A model generated the notes under the pieces. It did no database searches and was not told the DNA's origin. It worked only from the letters and a program-made list of their open reading frames with translations. Source: a candidate division BRC1 bacterium ADurb.Bin183 (GTDB lineage: Bacteria; Sumerlaeota; Sumerlaeia; MWCT01). From it: DNA of 64,000 bases. Below, in pieces: positions 29,401-38,056 of this stretch (positions within the stretch are counted from its first letter, which is position 1; the number at the start of each line of letters is the position of its first letter). Location: NCBI GenBank assembly GCA_002070185.1, contig MWCT01000005.1:62001-126000 (forward strand), given 5' to 3'. Made by a program: the position numbers and the translations under genes.

Positions 29401-30492
29401 CATTCGCATCTGTTGGTCGCTTTCGCGGCGCTTTTGTTCAGCAAAAACTCTTTCAAGCACAGGCGCAATGGCATCGGCAATGCGGAAAAATTTATCAAGA
29501 TCTGATTTATTATATTTGTTGGGGGTGTATGATTGAACTGAAATAACGCCGATAATATTAGAACTGCTCCTGATGGGGACAAACATCAAACTTGAGGAAA
29601 CTCGGTTTTTATTTCCAAAAGGATTCAACGTTAGCGGGGCGTCTTGTGGTTTGCGATTGAGAAGAAGGGGACGCCCTTCAAGCACCGGCGAAACAATCGG
29701 ACAGGGTTTGGAAGTCATATTCGGTGAAACGAATCTTTTCCTTGTGCCATTGTCATCGTCATAAAGAGAAATAATTTGATAAGTGTTTTGCTCTCCGCAT
29801 TGAACAGCCAAATAATGCGCGTCCCATTTGAATATTTGATCTGTTTGTTCGGCGACGAGTTCAATCATGTTCTCCAAAGTGCCCGATGCCGCAAGACTCG
29901 CGAGTAAGCGATTAAATGACTTTCGCTCATCTTCAATCACAGAACGCTCAATAGAGGCGCTTATGACATGTGCCGCCGTTTCAAGGAGAGCAATTTCGCC
30001 ATATGAAAGCGAAACGCCCTTTTGGCAAACGTCAAAACCGATGAATCCCCAAAAGCGCCCTTCAACTAAAAGAGGGAGAATCATAATCCAGTAAATCTGC
30101 TGTTTTTGCAAAAACTCTTGTTCAATTTCCGAAAATTCCTCTACCGCCCCTCGAATAATATCCCCCGATTCAAGAATAGACCGCCAGGTTGAGACTCCGA
30201 ATTTTTCCGCATCAAGGTTATGAAGATCGGGGTTATTTATTTGACTGGAAATGCCCGGAGCGCACACCTCATATTTAATAGATGTTAATAAAACCCCTGA
30301 GGGTGAAAGGTGATTTTCGAAGAGATAACTGCGGGATACCCCCGATATTGCTCGCAACCTTGTTAAAACATAATGAAGGTTTTTTTGAACATCCGAAGGT
30401 TTTTGTAATAGGGAGGATACTTCTGCAAGATATTGCAGATACAAATTGGAAGGGCGGGTTTCATCGGCTGTGATGTTAAAGGTTTTTTTCAT
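26407..30492 (-). CDS. Multi-sensor cyclic-di-GMP synthase/phosphodiesterase (GAF-PAS-GGDEF-EAL)
   Basis: A 1361-residue cytoplasmic-looking protein without membrane segments. Order: GAF (about 20-195), GAF (200-355), PAS with PAC (365-490), PAS (495-615), GAF (630-790), PAS with PAC (800-930), GGDEF (about 955-1115) and EAL (about 1120-1355). The GGDEF motif is intact near 1007, and RPGD five residues before it matches the allosteric I-site (RxxD). The EAL side has EALLRW, IEITE, DDFGTGYSSL, KIDRSF and AEGVE, so both activities may be present. Known family role: control of surface life through cyclic-di-GMP. Its input signals are unknown. Confidence 0.95.
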   Translation of the reverse strand: MKKTFNITADETRPSNLYLQYLAEVSSLLQKPSDVQKNLHYVLTRLRAISGVSRSYLFENHLSPSGVLLTSIKYEVCAPGISSQINNPDLHNLDAEKFGVSTWRSILESGDIIRGAVEEFSEIEQEFLQKQQIYWIMILPLLVEGRFWGFIGFDVCQKGVSLSYGEIALLETAAHVISASIERSVIEDERKSFNRLLASLAASGTLENMIELVAEQTDQIFKWDAHYLAVQCGEQNTYQIISLYDDDNGTRKRFVSPNMTSKPCPIVSPVLEGRPLLLNRKPQDAPLTLNPFGNKNRVSSSLMFVPIRSSSNIIGVISVQSYTPNKYNKSDLDKFFRIADAIAPVLERVFAEQKRRESDQQMRMIVESIPAIIFSIALQRPFGIFITPNVESITGYKPDDFVNNSNLWMEIIHPEDRPGIERDLSFIEQKYIKPGIFEFRIITREGKIRWIRGQLAFGQNLQGEPARLDGIAEDITERVKAEQELQNIHQIYRRSIETASGVPYRLNYKTNKYDYIGDGCEELLGIAREHFSPEALRGIIKENIVQGSEEDLNTLTYIKAVHDGEFPQYKADIRIITPHGQEKWLSDSSIIIRDEKTGEPEYAVGILHDITHRKKIEEALHFRLDFEKLITSISASFIHIELSEISAGIKRAMEQIGEFAGVDCICIFGLNEQNNAMLNLFRWLADEITLPKVQDILLPVERLSWWLEKLNHYDVIYIPRLSALPPNATEEKRWLEERGVKSCIAVPMISKGSLFGFLEFDSIKVEKEWSRDFINLLKIVGEIFVNAYERKRVEEALLKSEERYALAVRAANDGLWDWNLLNNEIYLSPRWKSMLGYEEHEISNNSDEWFQRVHPDDIDKMTEDLSAHLNGVTPHFENEHRILQKDGTYRWVHSRGLAIRDISWKAYRMVGSQSDIHVRKMAEEQLLHGAFHDELTGLPNRALFIDRLEQIIARASRYKNYRFAVMFLDLDRFKNINDSLGHIVGDKLLLSVAQRLDSSMRPGDTVARIGGDEFTILIEDIEGPEITTRIAERILNLLAQPYEIDEHEVFITASIGIAISNPEYRNPEILLRDADTAMYRAKAYGRSRYVLFDETMHAHTFTHWQTEMDLRRAVNRKEFLLHYQPIINLQDNKMAGYEALLRWNHPQQGLLMATKFISVIEDMDLIMPIGEWVFTEACRQTSHWHKKYSDRPPLPVCINLFSRQFMQPDLVDFIKNILHETGLDPRLIKIEITERVIMENTEFAIEMMKQLKNMNLQLLVDDFGTGYSSLSYIQNFPVDMLKIDRSFVNRMSVEEESMGIIQAIIMMARSLGIKVLAEGVENGTQVEKLKSLKCDYAQGYYYSDVLSPEQMENLFEQKNKW

Positions 30493-30599
30493 TACAAAAG
30501 TTACAAGGATATATCATATACAAACATAAAAATCAAAAGAGAGTATCTTAAGTTGGATTATGTATGTAAAGAAAAATTTAAGGAGTGGAGATAAAATTT

Positions 30600-30676
30600 T
30601 GGTGGGCAATACAGGATTCGAACCTGTGGCCTCCGCCATGTCAAAGCGGCGCTCTAACCAACTGAGCTAATCGCCC
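30600..30676 (-). tRNA. tRNA-Val (anticodon GAC) with encoded CCA
   Basis: On the minus strand the acceptor GGGCGAT pairs with ATTGCCC (one G-U). The D stem is GCTC/GAGC. The anticodon stem CCGCT/GGCGG closes the loop TTGACAT with anticodon GAC. The T arm is ACAGG-TTCGAAT-CCTGT. The discriminator A and CCA (complement of 30600-30603) are encoded. No intron is seen. Confidence 0.97.
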
Positions 30677-30815
30677 ACACAAAAACGGATTTTTCATACC
30701 TAATGCCGTTTGGCGATTGCAAGGATTATTTTGTGATGAAAAAAAATTTACGAATTGCTGGACATCTTTAATATTTATATAGTATAAATCTTTGAATTTT
30801 TTAAGGAGGAGACAA

Positions 30816-31568
30816 ATGTTGCGAAAAATTTCTTTGATTTTTCTTATCGCCCTATCAACGCTATTTTCTTGCGCATCGCTCAACGGCGAAAATGCGCCAC
30901 AGCAAAACGCTGCGCTGCCGGAATTCAATAAAATGGTTCTCGACACAATAAAGACTTATCCCACTAACGGCGTTCATGGTTATTGGTGGCCTCGAAGCGG
31001 GGAAAGCAGTTACAGCGGTTGCACACAGGATTTATTCCTTGATGGGAAAAAGGTTATGACAGGCGAACCAAAAAAACAAACTTTCTGCTGCGGACTCACG
31101 CTTGAAGTATTTCTTGTGACATATAAAAAATGGCTCGAACCGCGCGGCGGAGATAAGGCATCAGCAGTGTCCCCTGATGATTGGCAAACATTTCAACGGC
31201 TTTGGTTTGTGGAAAAATCAAACGGTCCCGGACCCTCCGCTGCCTGTGAAAGATTTAAAATTGGAAAACTCATTACCGCCGATGAGGCGCTGCCCGGAGA
31301 TTTTGTTCAATTGTGGCGAACGCCCAAAGAGGGCAAAGCCCCAACAGGACACAGCGTCATCTTCCTCGCATGGGAGAAAGATTCCGATGGAAAAAAAACA
31401 GGGCTCAAATATTGGTCCACACAACCCGGCACAAATGGCATTGGCGAACGCATTGAACCCATCGGACCGGATGGCGGCATCGCGATGGAAAATACCCACT
31501 TCTGCCGGATTGAACCAAAAACAAAGCAAATGTTGATGGATGAGTCAAAAACGCAAACGAAGAATTAA
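30816..31568 (+). CDS. Lipoprotein with papain-fold (NlpC/P60- or CHAP-like) features
   Basis: A 250-residue lipoprotein: the signal ends in LFSC, a lipobox, and AAGGAGG lies six bases before the ATG at 30816. A start eight codons earlier lacks a ribosome site. Candidate catalytic residues are the Cys in FCCGLTLEVF near 92 and the His in TGHSVIFLAW near 183; EALPGDFVQLW before the His is typical of NlpC/P60 and CHAP amidases. This suggests a cell-wall amidase or peptidase at the inner face of the envelope, but the assignment rests on short motifs. Four genes follow closely in the same direction. Confidence 0.7.
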   Translation: MLRKISLIFLIALSTLFSCASLNGENAPQQNAALPEFNKMVLDTIKTYPTNGVHGYWWPRSGESSYSGCTQDLFLDGKKVMTGEPKKQTFCCGLTLEVFLVTYKKWLEPRGGDKASAVSPDDWQTFQRLWFVEKSNGPGPSAACERFKIGKLITADEALPGDFVQLWRTPKEGKAPTGHSVIFLAWEKDSDGKKTGLKYWSTQPGTNGIGERIEPIGPDGGIAMENTHFCRIEPKTKQMLMDESKTQTKN

Positions 31569-31572
31569 TTAA

Positions 31573-32367
31573 ATGATTAAACTGACCGGTAAAAATATTT
31601 CTCTTATTGGCATGGTGCATGTCAGGGCATTGCCCGGGACGCCGCGCAATCAAATGACCATTCGAGAAATTCGCCAAACCGCCGTTCAGGAAGCGCAGCA
31701 ATTAAGAAAAGCGGGGTTCGATGCCCTGCTTCTTGAAAATATGCATGACGTCCCGTATCTCAAAAAAATGGCGGGACCTGAGATTATTGCCGGCATGTCA
31801 AGCGTTGCTTTATCAGTTCGAGAGGCGGTTGATTGCCCCATCGGCGTGCAGATTCTGGCGGGGGCAAATCGTGAAGCTCTCGCCGCAGCTCAGGCAGCCG
31901 GCGCGCAGTTTATCAGAGCTGAAGGATTTGTTTTTGCCCACGTGGCTGATGAAGGTTTCTTGGAATCCGATGCGGGGGAACTCTTGCGCTATCGGCGCAT
32001 GATAGGCGCAGAAGACATCCGCATTTTCGCCGATATCAAAAAAAAACATTCCAGCCATGCAATAACTTCGGATGTGAATCTCGAAGCCACGGCTCGTTCA
32101 GCGGAATTTTTTGGGGCGGACGCTCTCGTGATTACTGGATTTGCAACCGGAAGTCCAACCTCTATGCAGGATTTGATTGAGGCTCGGCAGGGAACATCGC
32201 TTCCATTGGTTGTCGGTTCCGGCGCCGCGCCGGAGAACCTCGGCGAATTATGGCATCATGCCCAAGCGTTCATTGTCGGCTCTTATTTGAAAAAAAATGG
32301 TCAATGGGATCAACCGCTCGATATGGAACGGATTAACCGTTTCATTGAAGCATCCAAAAAATTATAA
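31573..32367 (+). CDS. BtpA/SgcQ family protein
   Basis: A 264-residue protein with a TIM-barrel-like pattern. Family marks are IGMVHVRALPGTP near the N-terminus, DALLLENMHDVPY near 50, IGVQILAGAN near 95, FIRAEGFVFAHVADEG near 115 and VGSGAAPENL near 215. BtpA affects photosystem I stability in cyanobacteria, while SgcQ sits with sugar genes in enterobacteria; no reaction is established. It starts four bases after the lipoprotein gene, so the two are probably cotranscribed. Photosynthesis is not implied here. Confidence 0.9.
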   Translation: MIKLTGKNISLIGMVHVRALPGTPRNQMTIREIRQTAVQEAQQLRKAGFDALLLENMHDVPYLKKMAGPEIIAGMSSVALSVREAVDCPIGVQILAGANREALAAAQAAGAQFIRAEGFVFAHVADEGFLESDAGELLRYRRMIGAEDIRIFADIKKKHSSHAITSDVNLEATARSAEFFGADALVITGFATGSPTSMQDLIEARQGTSLPLVVGSGAAPENLGELWHHAQAFIVGSYLKKNGQWDQPLDMERINRFIEASKKL

Positions 32368-32383
32368 AAAAAAGGAATTAAAC

Positions 32384-32701
32384 ATGGAACAACTCAAAGC
32401 AAAAACCGCGCCTCTTGCAGGACTCGTGGAATATCAGAACAACGCCATTGTCAGCCGCGAGATTATACGAAAAAATACCGGCACCATTACCATCTTTGCG
32501 TTCGATGAAGGTCAAGGGCTGAGCGAACACACCGCGCCCTTTGATGCCTTTATACAAATATTGGATGGAGAAGCGGAGGTGACAATTTCAGGCAAACCTA
32601 CAAAAGTTAGCTTCGGCGAATCAATTATCATGCCAGCCAATGAACCGCATTCTGTTAAAGCCGTTAAACCATTCAAAATGCTTCTTGTTATGATTCGATG
32701 A
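32384..32701 (+). CDS. Small cupin-domain protein
   Basis: A 105-residue single cupin. The ATG at 32384 follows AAGGAA. Cupin motif 1 is LSEHTAPFDAFIQILDGEAEVTI (one His retained in the canonical H-x-H/E region), and motif 2 is IIMPANEPHSV. One metal ligand appears replaced, so metal binding is uncertain. Small cupins of this kind are often stress-related or isomerase-like, with unknown substrate. It sits 16 bases after btpA. Confidence 0.87.
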   Translation: MEQLKAKTAPLAGLVEYQNNAIVSREIIRKNTGTITIFAFDEGQGLSEHTAPFDAFIQILDGEAEVTISGKPTKVSFGESIIMPANEPHSVKAVKPFKMLLVMIR

Positions 32702-32790
32702 TTTTAACCGTTGATTAACCAAATCCGCTTGACGCTTGCATCAGATGTTGAATTAAAATTATTTTCAAAATTGATGCTAAGGAATTTTTT

Positions 32791-33279
32791 GTGCCAATCA
32801 TAATAATCACGCCGATTCTGGGATGGACGTGGGTGATGCTTTCGCCTCTGGTGATGGCAACGGCGGGCGCGCTTGGTTATAAAGCTCTGACTGGCGATAC
32901 CCTGAATGACTGGCTGCAAAAGGAACTTGCTAACGATCTGAAGAACCTGCGGAAAGTTTGCGTCCCGCTCGAAGAGGTTGTGGCAGACATTGTGGCTGAG
33001 GAAATGGGGCGTGAGGAACGGCTCGATTTTACGAAAAATAATATTGTATTGACCTTTCGCAAGGATGCGCACGGCAAATTTTTTGTGGAAGTGACAGGAC
33101 CCAAAACGCTAACCATGCCGGAACTGTTGAATATGGGCGATGAATTCGCCCGAACTATCGTCCAGCAATTCTCGCATCACCGCATCGCCCGCGAACTCGA
33201 TATGCGCGGTGTTCATATTGTCGGCGAGGAGGTCGCGGAAAACGGCGATATTATAATTCAGACAAGAAAATGGAATTAA
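32791..33279 (+). CDS. DUF1257/Ycf35-like protein with an N-terminal hydrophobic segment
   Basis: A 162-residue protein starting at a GTG with AAGGAA upstream. Residues 1-30 are hydrophobic (IITPILGWTWVMLSPLVM), probably a membrane anchor. The C-terminal part, GVHIVGEEVAENGDIIIQTRKWN, resembles the end of DUF1257 (Ycf35) proteins, which often sit with DUF2997 and AAA ATPases. No AAA gene is adjacent. A TPR protein follows after 24 bases. The family match is from memory of a short motif and is tentative; function unknown. Confidence 0.6.
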   Translation: MPIIIITPILGWTWVMLSPLVMATAGALGYKALTGDTLNDWLQKELANDLKNLRKVCVPLEEVVADIVAEEMGREERLDFTKNNIVLTFRKDAHGKFFVEVTGPKTLTMPELLNMGDEFARTIVQQFSHHRIARELDMRGVHIVGEEVAENGDIIIQTRKWN

Positions 33280-33303
33280 TCGAGTCTTTTTGACAGGAAT
33301 AAA

Positions 33304-34113
33304 ATGGGACGTTTTACGAAATTAGAGCGCGAAACACAGGATGCCGTTGTTCGAGAAAAGCCCCAGACTTCTAAGGCTGAAATACAACCAATCGGAAAAG
33401 AAGAAACCTACGATGTCGCCTTTTATATCAAACAGGGCGACAACGCTTATTTTCACGGCAAATATAAGGATGCCATGCAATTTTATTCACGCGCTATTCA
33501 AACCGACAACACTCAACATTATCCATGGATGGGGCAAATTTATTGCCTGATTGAATTAAGGCAATTGCAGGAGGCGGATGTTTGGTGCGGGCGGGCTCTC
33601 GAACTCTTTCCGGAAGATGGCGCCATCATTTCGCTTCGAGCTATGATGTATGCCGAACGCGGAATGTATAAACGCGCCCTATCCGCTTCCGATTACGCAA
33701 TCAGCCGAAAGGGCGCAAACGCCCATGCCTATGTGGCAAGGGGTTTCGTGTTGCTCAAGGCGAATAACAAAAACGCCTCCTTATGTTTCATGAAGGCAAT
33801 GGAACTAGCGGGTTCAACTGATTGGAAAATACCAATGCGCATAGGCATGATATTTTTCAACGCCAAGGATTATACCCTCGCGCTGGATTATTTCCAAAAA
33901 GCATGCGCCAATAACATTGCCAACGATTTTCTTTGGCATCATATCGGATTATGTTATCAAAAACTTGGAATACTCGGAAAGGCTCTGGAATCATTCCAGT
34001 CTGCGCTTGCACAAAATCCCGATAATCGCGAAGCGCAAGAGGCGATTGCCCGCGTTTCCCATACTTCGATTTTTTCCATGCTCATCCGCAAAATTGTTCG
34101 CATCTTTCGGTGA
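33304..34113 (+). CDS. TPR-repeat protein
   Basis: A 269-residue protein with about five to six tetratricopeptide repeats between residues 35 and 250, for example GDNAYFHGKYKDAMQFYSRA, GMIFFNAKDYTLALDYFQKA and GLCYQKLGILGKALESFQSA. TPR arrays bind protein partners. There is no signal peptide, and the C-terminus IRKIVRIFR is basic and hydrophobic, perhaps peripheral to the membrane. It ends the five-gene cluster starting at 30.8 kb and probably works with the DUF1257-like protein just upstream; that is inference. Confidence 0.9.
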   Translation: MGRFTKLERETQDAVVREKPQTSKAEIQPIGKEETYDVAFYIKQGDNAYFHGKYKDAMQFYSRAIQTDNTQHYPWMGQIYCLIELRQLQEADVWCGRALELFPEDGAIISLRAMMYAERGMYKRALSASDYAISRKGANAHAYVARGFVLLKANNKNASLCFMKAMELAGSTDWKIPMRIGMIFFNAKDYTLALDYFQKACANNIANDFLWHHIGLCYQKLGILGKALESFQSALAQNPDNREAQEAIARVSHTSIFSMLIRKIVRIFR

Positions 34114-34172
34114 CCGCGACCAGCGCCCATTGACCCCATAACCCAACGACACAGATACTTAATCCGCCATTT

Positions 34173-34952
34173 TTATTTGATTAATTCCATTAATGCCACG
34201 CCCGGATCGGGGGCTTTCATGAAAGTTTCCCCTATCAGGGCGGCTTGAATATTGTTGTTTTTAAGAAAAGCAATATCAGCGCGGGTTTTGATTCCGCTTT
34301 CGCTCACTACGCAAATCTCTGGCGGGATGTGTTTGCGAAGGAGAGCAGTTTGTTGAATATCGAGCGAGAAATCCTTTAGGTTTCGGTTGTTTATGCCGAT
34401 GACGCGCGGGAATGCCCGAAAAGCCCGACGCAGTTCCTGTCCTGTGTGAACCTCGACAAGCGCGGTCATACCTAATTGCTGTATCAAGTTATGGAATTTC
34501 ACAAACTCTGCATCGCTTATGATTGCCGGAATCAGAAGAACGGCATCGGCGCCCGCCGCGCGCGCTTCGTAAATCTGATATTCATCAATGATAAACTCCT
34601 TGCGCAGAATCGGGATTTCAGAAGCGCCGCGAACGGCGTGAAGGTCATTCAAAGAACCTTGAAAATATTTTTCATCGGTCAGGACAGAAATGGCTGCCGC
34701 GCCTTGATTGGCATATCGGTTTGCAATCCAGGCCGGATCGAAAGCCCGCCGAAGAATTCCCCTTGAGGGGGAGGCTTTCTTAACCTCGGCGATTATTCTA
34801 ATGGAGCCCGCCGGCGCCGATATGGCATTGATAAATGAACGCGGCAGGGGAGCAGATAGCGCCGCAGAACGAACCTTATCAATGGGAAAACACTTCCGCG
34901 CAGTTTTGACAAACGCCCTTTTATATGCAATGATGTCGTCTAGTATCGTCAT
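34173..34952 (-). CDS. trpC: Indole-3-glycerol phosphate synthase
   Basis: Closes the indole ring in tryptophan synthesis, converting CdRP to indole-3-glycerol phosphate. The 259 residues form a TIM barrel with IIAEVKKASPSRG near 53 (catalytic Lys), LRKEFIIDEYQIYEARAAGA near 117 (Lys and Glu), GINNRNLK near 185 and VSESGI near 214. It is seven bases downstream of proC and lies outside any visible trp operon; other trp genes are not in the window. Confidence 0.97.
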   Translation of the reverse strand: MTILDDIIAYKRAFVKTARKCFPIDKVRSAALSAPLPRSFINAISAPAGSIRIIAEVKKASPSRGILRRAFDPAWIANRYANQGAAAISVLTDEKYFQGSLNDLHAVRGASEIPILRKEFIIDEYQIYEARAAGADAVLLIPAIISDAEFVKFHNLIQQLGMTALVEVHTGQELRRAFRAFPRVIGINNRNLKDFSLDIQQTALLRKHIPPEICVVSESGIKTRADIAFLKNNNIQAALIGETFMKAPDPGVALMELIK

Positions 34953-34959
34953 TCTCTCC

Positions 34960-35784
34960 TCAATTCGTTTCGTTTGTTAATATTTCGCCAAGCTCGCGGG
35001 AGCGCTCTGTGGCTTTTCGCACAGTATCAATCATGAGCTGCTCAAAATTAGCTGCATGCATGACGCTGAATCCAGCGGCGGTTGTGCCCCCCGGCGTGGT
35101 GACCATTTCACGAAGAGTTTTGAGGGGCTCCTTTCGCTCAACCATCATACGAGCCGCGCCCAGAACCATCTGTTTTGTAAGCTTTTCGGCAACTTCAGGC
35201 GAAAGACCAACCTCAACGCCCGCTTTGACAAGACACTCAGTCATATAAAAAATATAAGCAGGTCCGCTGCCGGAAAGACCCGTGACAGCATCAAGGTCTT
35301 TCTCATCAACCTCAACAGCCACTCCAATAACATTAAAAAAAGTAAGCGCCAAGCCAAGGTCTTCTTCCGATGCGTAAGCCCCCTTTGCCAAAGCAGACGC
35401 GCCGCATTTGATAAGCGCGGGCGTGTTGGGCATGACTCGAATGACGCGGACTTTGTCGCCGAGCATCTCTTCAATATACGAAGTTTTAATACCGGCGCAA
35501 ACGCTGATGAAAAGATGCTTGGGGGTAGCATGTCCTTTCAATTCCTCAAGAACAGATGGAACATCTTTTGGTTTGACGGCAAGGATAACAACGTCCGATT
35601 TCTCGAGAACCTCTTTATTGGAGCGGCAACTGTTGAACGGGGCGATTTCGCGAGCGGCATTCAAACGATTAGGGTCTTTATCAAACCCCCAGATATTTTG
35701 AGCCTTTGCCAAACCTGCGGGAACAATACCGCCCAATATCGCGCTTGCAACATTTCCAGTGCCGATAAACCCAATCCGCAACAT
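34960..35784 (-). CDS. proC: Pyrroline-5-carboxylate reductase
   Basis: Reduces pyrroline-5-carboxylate to proline with NAD(P)H. The 274 residues show the Rossmann motif GFIGTGNVASAILGG, AVKPKDV near 70, VMPNTPALIKCGASAL near 120 and GLSGSGPAYIF near 170. It partners metabolically with ornithine aminotransferase at 8.5 kb. It is the first gene of a likely proC-trpC unit. Confidence 0.97.
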   Translation of the reverse strand: MLRIGFIGTGNVASAILGGIVPAGLAKAQNIWGFDKDPNRLNAAREIAPFNSCRSNKEVLEKSDVVILAVKPKDVPSVLEELKGHATPKHLFISVCAGIKTSYIEEMLGDKVRVIRVMPNTPALIKCGASALAKGAYASEEDLGLALTFFNVIGVAVEVDEKDLDAVTGLSGSGPAYIFYMTECLVKAGVEVGLSPEVAEKLTKQMVLGAARMMVERKEPLKTLREMVTTPGGTTAAGFSVMHAANFEQLMIDTVRKATERSRELGEILTNETN

Positions 35785-35910
35785 CCGCCCTCTCCTCTCA
35801 AATCATAATAATTGATTATAGAATTCATCTGATAACATTTGGCAAGCGAAAAACTTGAAATGAACACCAAAACCCGGACAATTTATAAACACTTTTTGCA
35901 ACGATTTACT

Positions 35911-35940
35911 TTGACATAACTTTTTTGAGTTTCCTACATT
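35911..35940 (+). promoter_or_regulatory. Candidate sigma70-type promoter of accD
   Basis: A perfect TTGACA at 35911-35916 is followed after 18 bases by TACATT (35935-35940, four of six consensus positions). It lies about 50 bases upstream of the accD start in a 205-base divergent gap. Prediction from consensus only. Confidence 0.45.
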
Positions 35941-35989
35941 CTTTTATGTTTAATTCAATTATAAAATTCAAGACATCTCAGGAGGATTT

Positions 35990-36880
35990 ATGTGGTTTCG
36001 TAAACGAAAATATACCGTCTTGAAACCGCCCGTTGAACGGCGAGTGGAAATCCCTGACGGATTGTGGCATAAATGCGGGGAATGTCTTGCGATAACCCTT
36101 GCAAAAGACTTCGAAGCGAATCAAAAAGTGTGCCCCAAATGCGGTCATCATGAACAGATGAATTCTTCGGAACGCATTATATCCACGTTTGACCCCGACT
36201 CCTTTGAAGAAGATAACGAGCATGTCAAACCTGCCGACCCTCTTAAGTTTTTCGATTCAAAAAAATACTCAGACCGTCTTGTTATTTATCAAAAGAAAAC
36301 AGGCATGAATGACGCCATTGTAACCGGTACGGCGCTTTGCGGCGGATATCGTGTCGCTGCCGGAGTGATGGAGTTTGAATTTGTCGGCGGAAGTATGGGG
36401 TCTGTGGTGGGGGAGAAGATGACGCGGTTAATGGAGCGCGCCATAAAAGAACGGCTCCCAGTGATTGTCATTTGCGCCTCAGGCGGAGCCCGGATGCAAG
36501 AAGGCATTCTATCGCTGATGCAGATGGCAAAAACCGCGATGGCGTGCGCGCGTCTGCATAAAGAGCGCATACCCTATTTTACCGTTTTGACTCATCCCAC
36601 AACGGCGGGAGTCATGGCAAGTTTTGCATCGCTTGGCGATATGGTTATCGCCGAGCCTAATGCCTTGATAGGCTTTGCCGGTCCGCGCGTCATTCAGCAG
36701 ACCATTAATCAAGTGCTACCCAAAGGCTTTCAGAAATCGGAGTTTGTAAAGGAACACGGCTTTATTGATATCGTTTTGGAGCGTAAAGACCTGCGCCCCA
36801 CCTTAATTAACCTGCTTTCCTTTTTTGCCCCTTGGGCAAAAGTCTCAGAAAGCGGTGAAAAAAAGGCAGAATCCGCTTGA
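35990..36880 (+). CDS. accD: Acetyl-CoA carboxylase carboxyltransferase subunit beta
   Basis: Transfers CO2 from carboxybiotin to acetyl-CoA, the first step of fatty-acid synthesis, together with AccA. The 296 residues start with a zinc ribbon (CGEC near 24-27 and CPKCGHH near 43-49), followed by the crotonase-like carboxyltransferase domain (GSMGSVVGEKM, ICASGGARMQEG, HPTTAGVMASFA). AGGAGG precedes the ATG. AccA is not nearby in the window. Confidence 0.97.
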   Translation: MWFRKRKYTVLKPPVERRVEIPDGLWHKCGECLAITLAKDFEANQKVCPKCGHHEQMNSSERIISTFDPDSFEEDNEHVKPADPLKFFDSKKYSDRLVIYQKKTGMNDAIVTGTALCGGYRVAAGVMEFEFVGGSMGSVVGEKMTRLMERAIKERLPVIVICASGGARMQEGILSLMQMAKTAMACARLHKERIPYFTVLTHPTTAGVMASFASLGDMVIAEPNALIGFAGPRVIQQTINQVLPKGFQKSEFVKEHGFIDIVLERKDLRPTLINLLSFFAPWAKVSESGEKKAESA

Positions 36881-36945
36881 TTTCAATTGTTAAAATCATA
36901 TACAGTACCTTTGATAACCTGCAATAAAAGGAGGACATGGAATCA

Positions 36946-38052
36946 ATGGCGCACGTTATTTTGAAAAATGTGAGCAAGATATTTTCAGGAAACGTCATCG
37001 CAGTTGATAATATTTCCCTTGAGATAAAGGACAAAGAGTTTCTCGTCCTCGTCGGACCTTCCGGCTGCGGGAAATCAACAACGCTTCGCATGGTTGCAGG
37101 ATTGGAGGAAATCAGCAGCGGGGAGATTTACATCGGCGACCGCCTTGTGAATGACGTTCCCCCCAAAGATCGCGACATCGCCATGGTATTCCAAAACTAC
37201 GCCCTTTACCCGCATATGACCGTCCGCAACAATATGGCTTTCGGGTTAAAACTTCGCAAATTCCCCAAAGCAGAAATTGACAAACGCGTCCGAGACACAG
37301 CTGAGATATTAGGAATTTCGGAACTACTCGACCGCAAGCCCAAAGCCCTATCCGGCGGACAGCGCCAACGTGTAGCGGTCGGACGCGCCATTGTTCGAAA
37401 ACCGCAGGTTTTCCTTTTTGATGAACCCCTTTCCAACCTTGACGCAAAATTGCGCGTTCAGATGCGCACAGAAATTTCCAAACTTCATGCCCGCTTGCAA
37501 GCAACAATGATTTACGTCACCCATGACCAGATTGAAGCCATGACAATGGGCGACCGCATCGTGGTTTTGAAAGATGGAATTATTCAACAGGTGGATGACC
37601 CTATCACGCTTTACGACCGTCCCCAGAATAAATTTGTCGCAGGATTTATCGGCACCCCGCCCATGAATTTTGTGAACGGGAAAATCGTTGAAGAAAACGG
37701 CAATCTATTCTTCGATGAAGATAATTTCAAGGTCATGATTCCCGCACAATTCAAAAAACAACTCGCGCCCTATGCCGGGAAACCGGTCGTATTCGGGACA
37801 AGACCCGAACATCTTTATGAACCGTTGTCCAACCTTAAAGACCGTCCGGGGATGGCTCCGCTTAAAGCCAAAGTAGAAATCATTGAACCGATGGGCGCTG
37901 AAATTTATGTTTATCTGACAACGGGGAAAACCCCGCTTATCGCCCGCCTCGATCCGCATATCAAAGTGGATATTGATGAAATGATGGATCTGCTTGTGGA
38001 TATGGAAAAAGCCCATTTCTTCGACAAAGAAACCGAAAAGACAATCATATAA
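36946..38052 (+). CDS. MalK/UgpC-type ABC transporter ATP-binding protein
   Basis: A 368-residue ATPase that powers carbohydrate-type ABC importers. It has Walker [10 protein letters not shown], signature LSGGQRQRV, Walker [12 protein letters not shown] and a C-terminal TOBE domain (about 240-360). The ATG at 36946 ([11 protein letters not shown]) is chosen because AAGGAGG ends only two bases before an earlier ATG at 36937. No permease or binding protein is adjacent, so it may serve several transporters as MsmX-type ATPases do. It ends four bases from the convergent rex gene. Confidence 0.92.
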   Translation: MAHVILKNVSKIFSGNVIAVDNISLEIKDKEFLVLVGPSGCGKSTTLRMVAGLEEISSGEIYIGDRLVNDVPPKDRDIAMVFQNYALYPHMTVRNNMAFGLKLRKFPKAEIDKRVRDTAEILGISELLDRKPKALSGGQRQRVAVGRAIVRKPQVFLFDEPLSNLDAKLRVQMRTEISKLHARLQATMIYVTHDQIEAMTMGDRIVVLKDGIIQQVDDPITLYDRPQNKFVAGFIGTPPMNFVNGKIVEENGNLFFDEDNFKVMIPAQFKKQLAPYAGKPVVFGTRPEHLYEPLSNLKDRPGMAPLKAKVEIIEPMGAEIYVYLTTGKTPLIARLDPHIKVDIDEMMDLLVDMEKAHFFDKETEKTII

Positions 38053-38056
38053 AGGG

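Noticed and set aside
30641..30946. A minus-strand open frame overlapping the tRNA-Val gene
   Set aside because: It reads through the tRNA and the lipoprotein start region, so it is a chance frame.
35056..35808. A 250-residue plus-strand open frame opposite proC
   Set aside because: It is antisense to a gene with full proC motifs and shows no domain or ribosome site.
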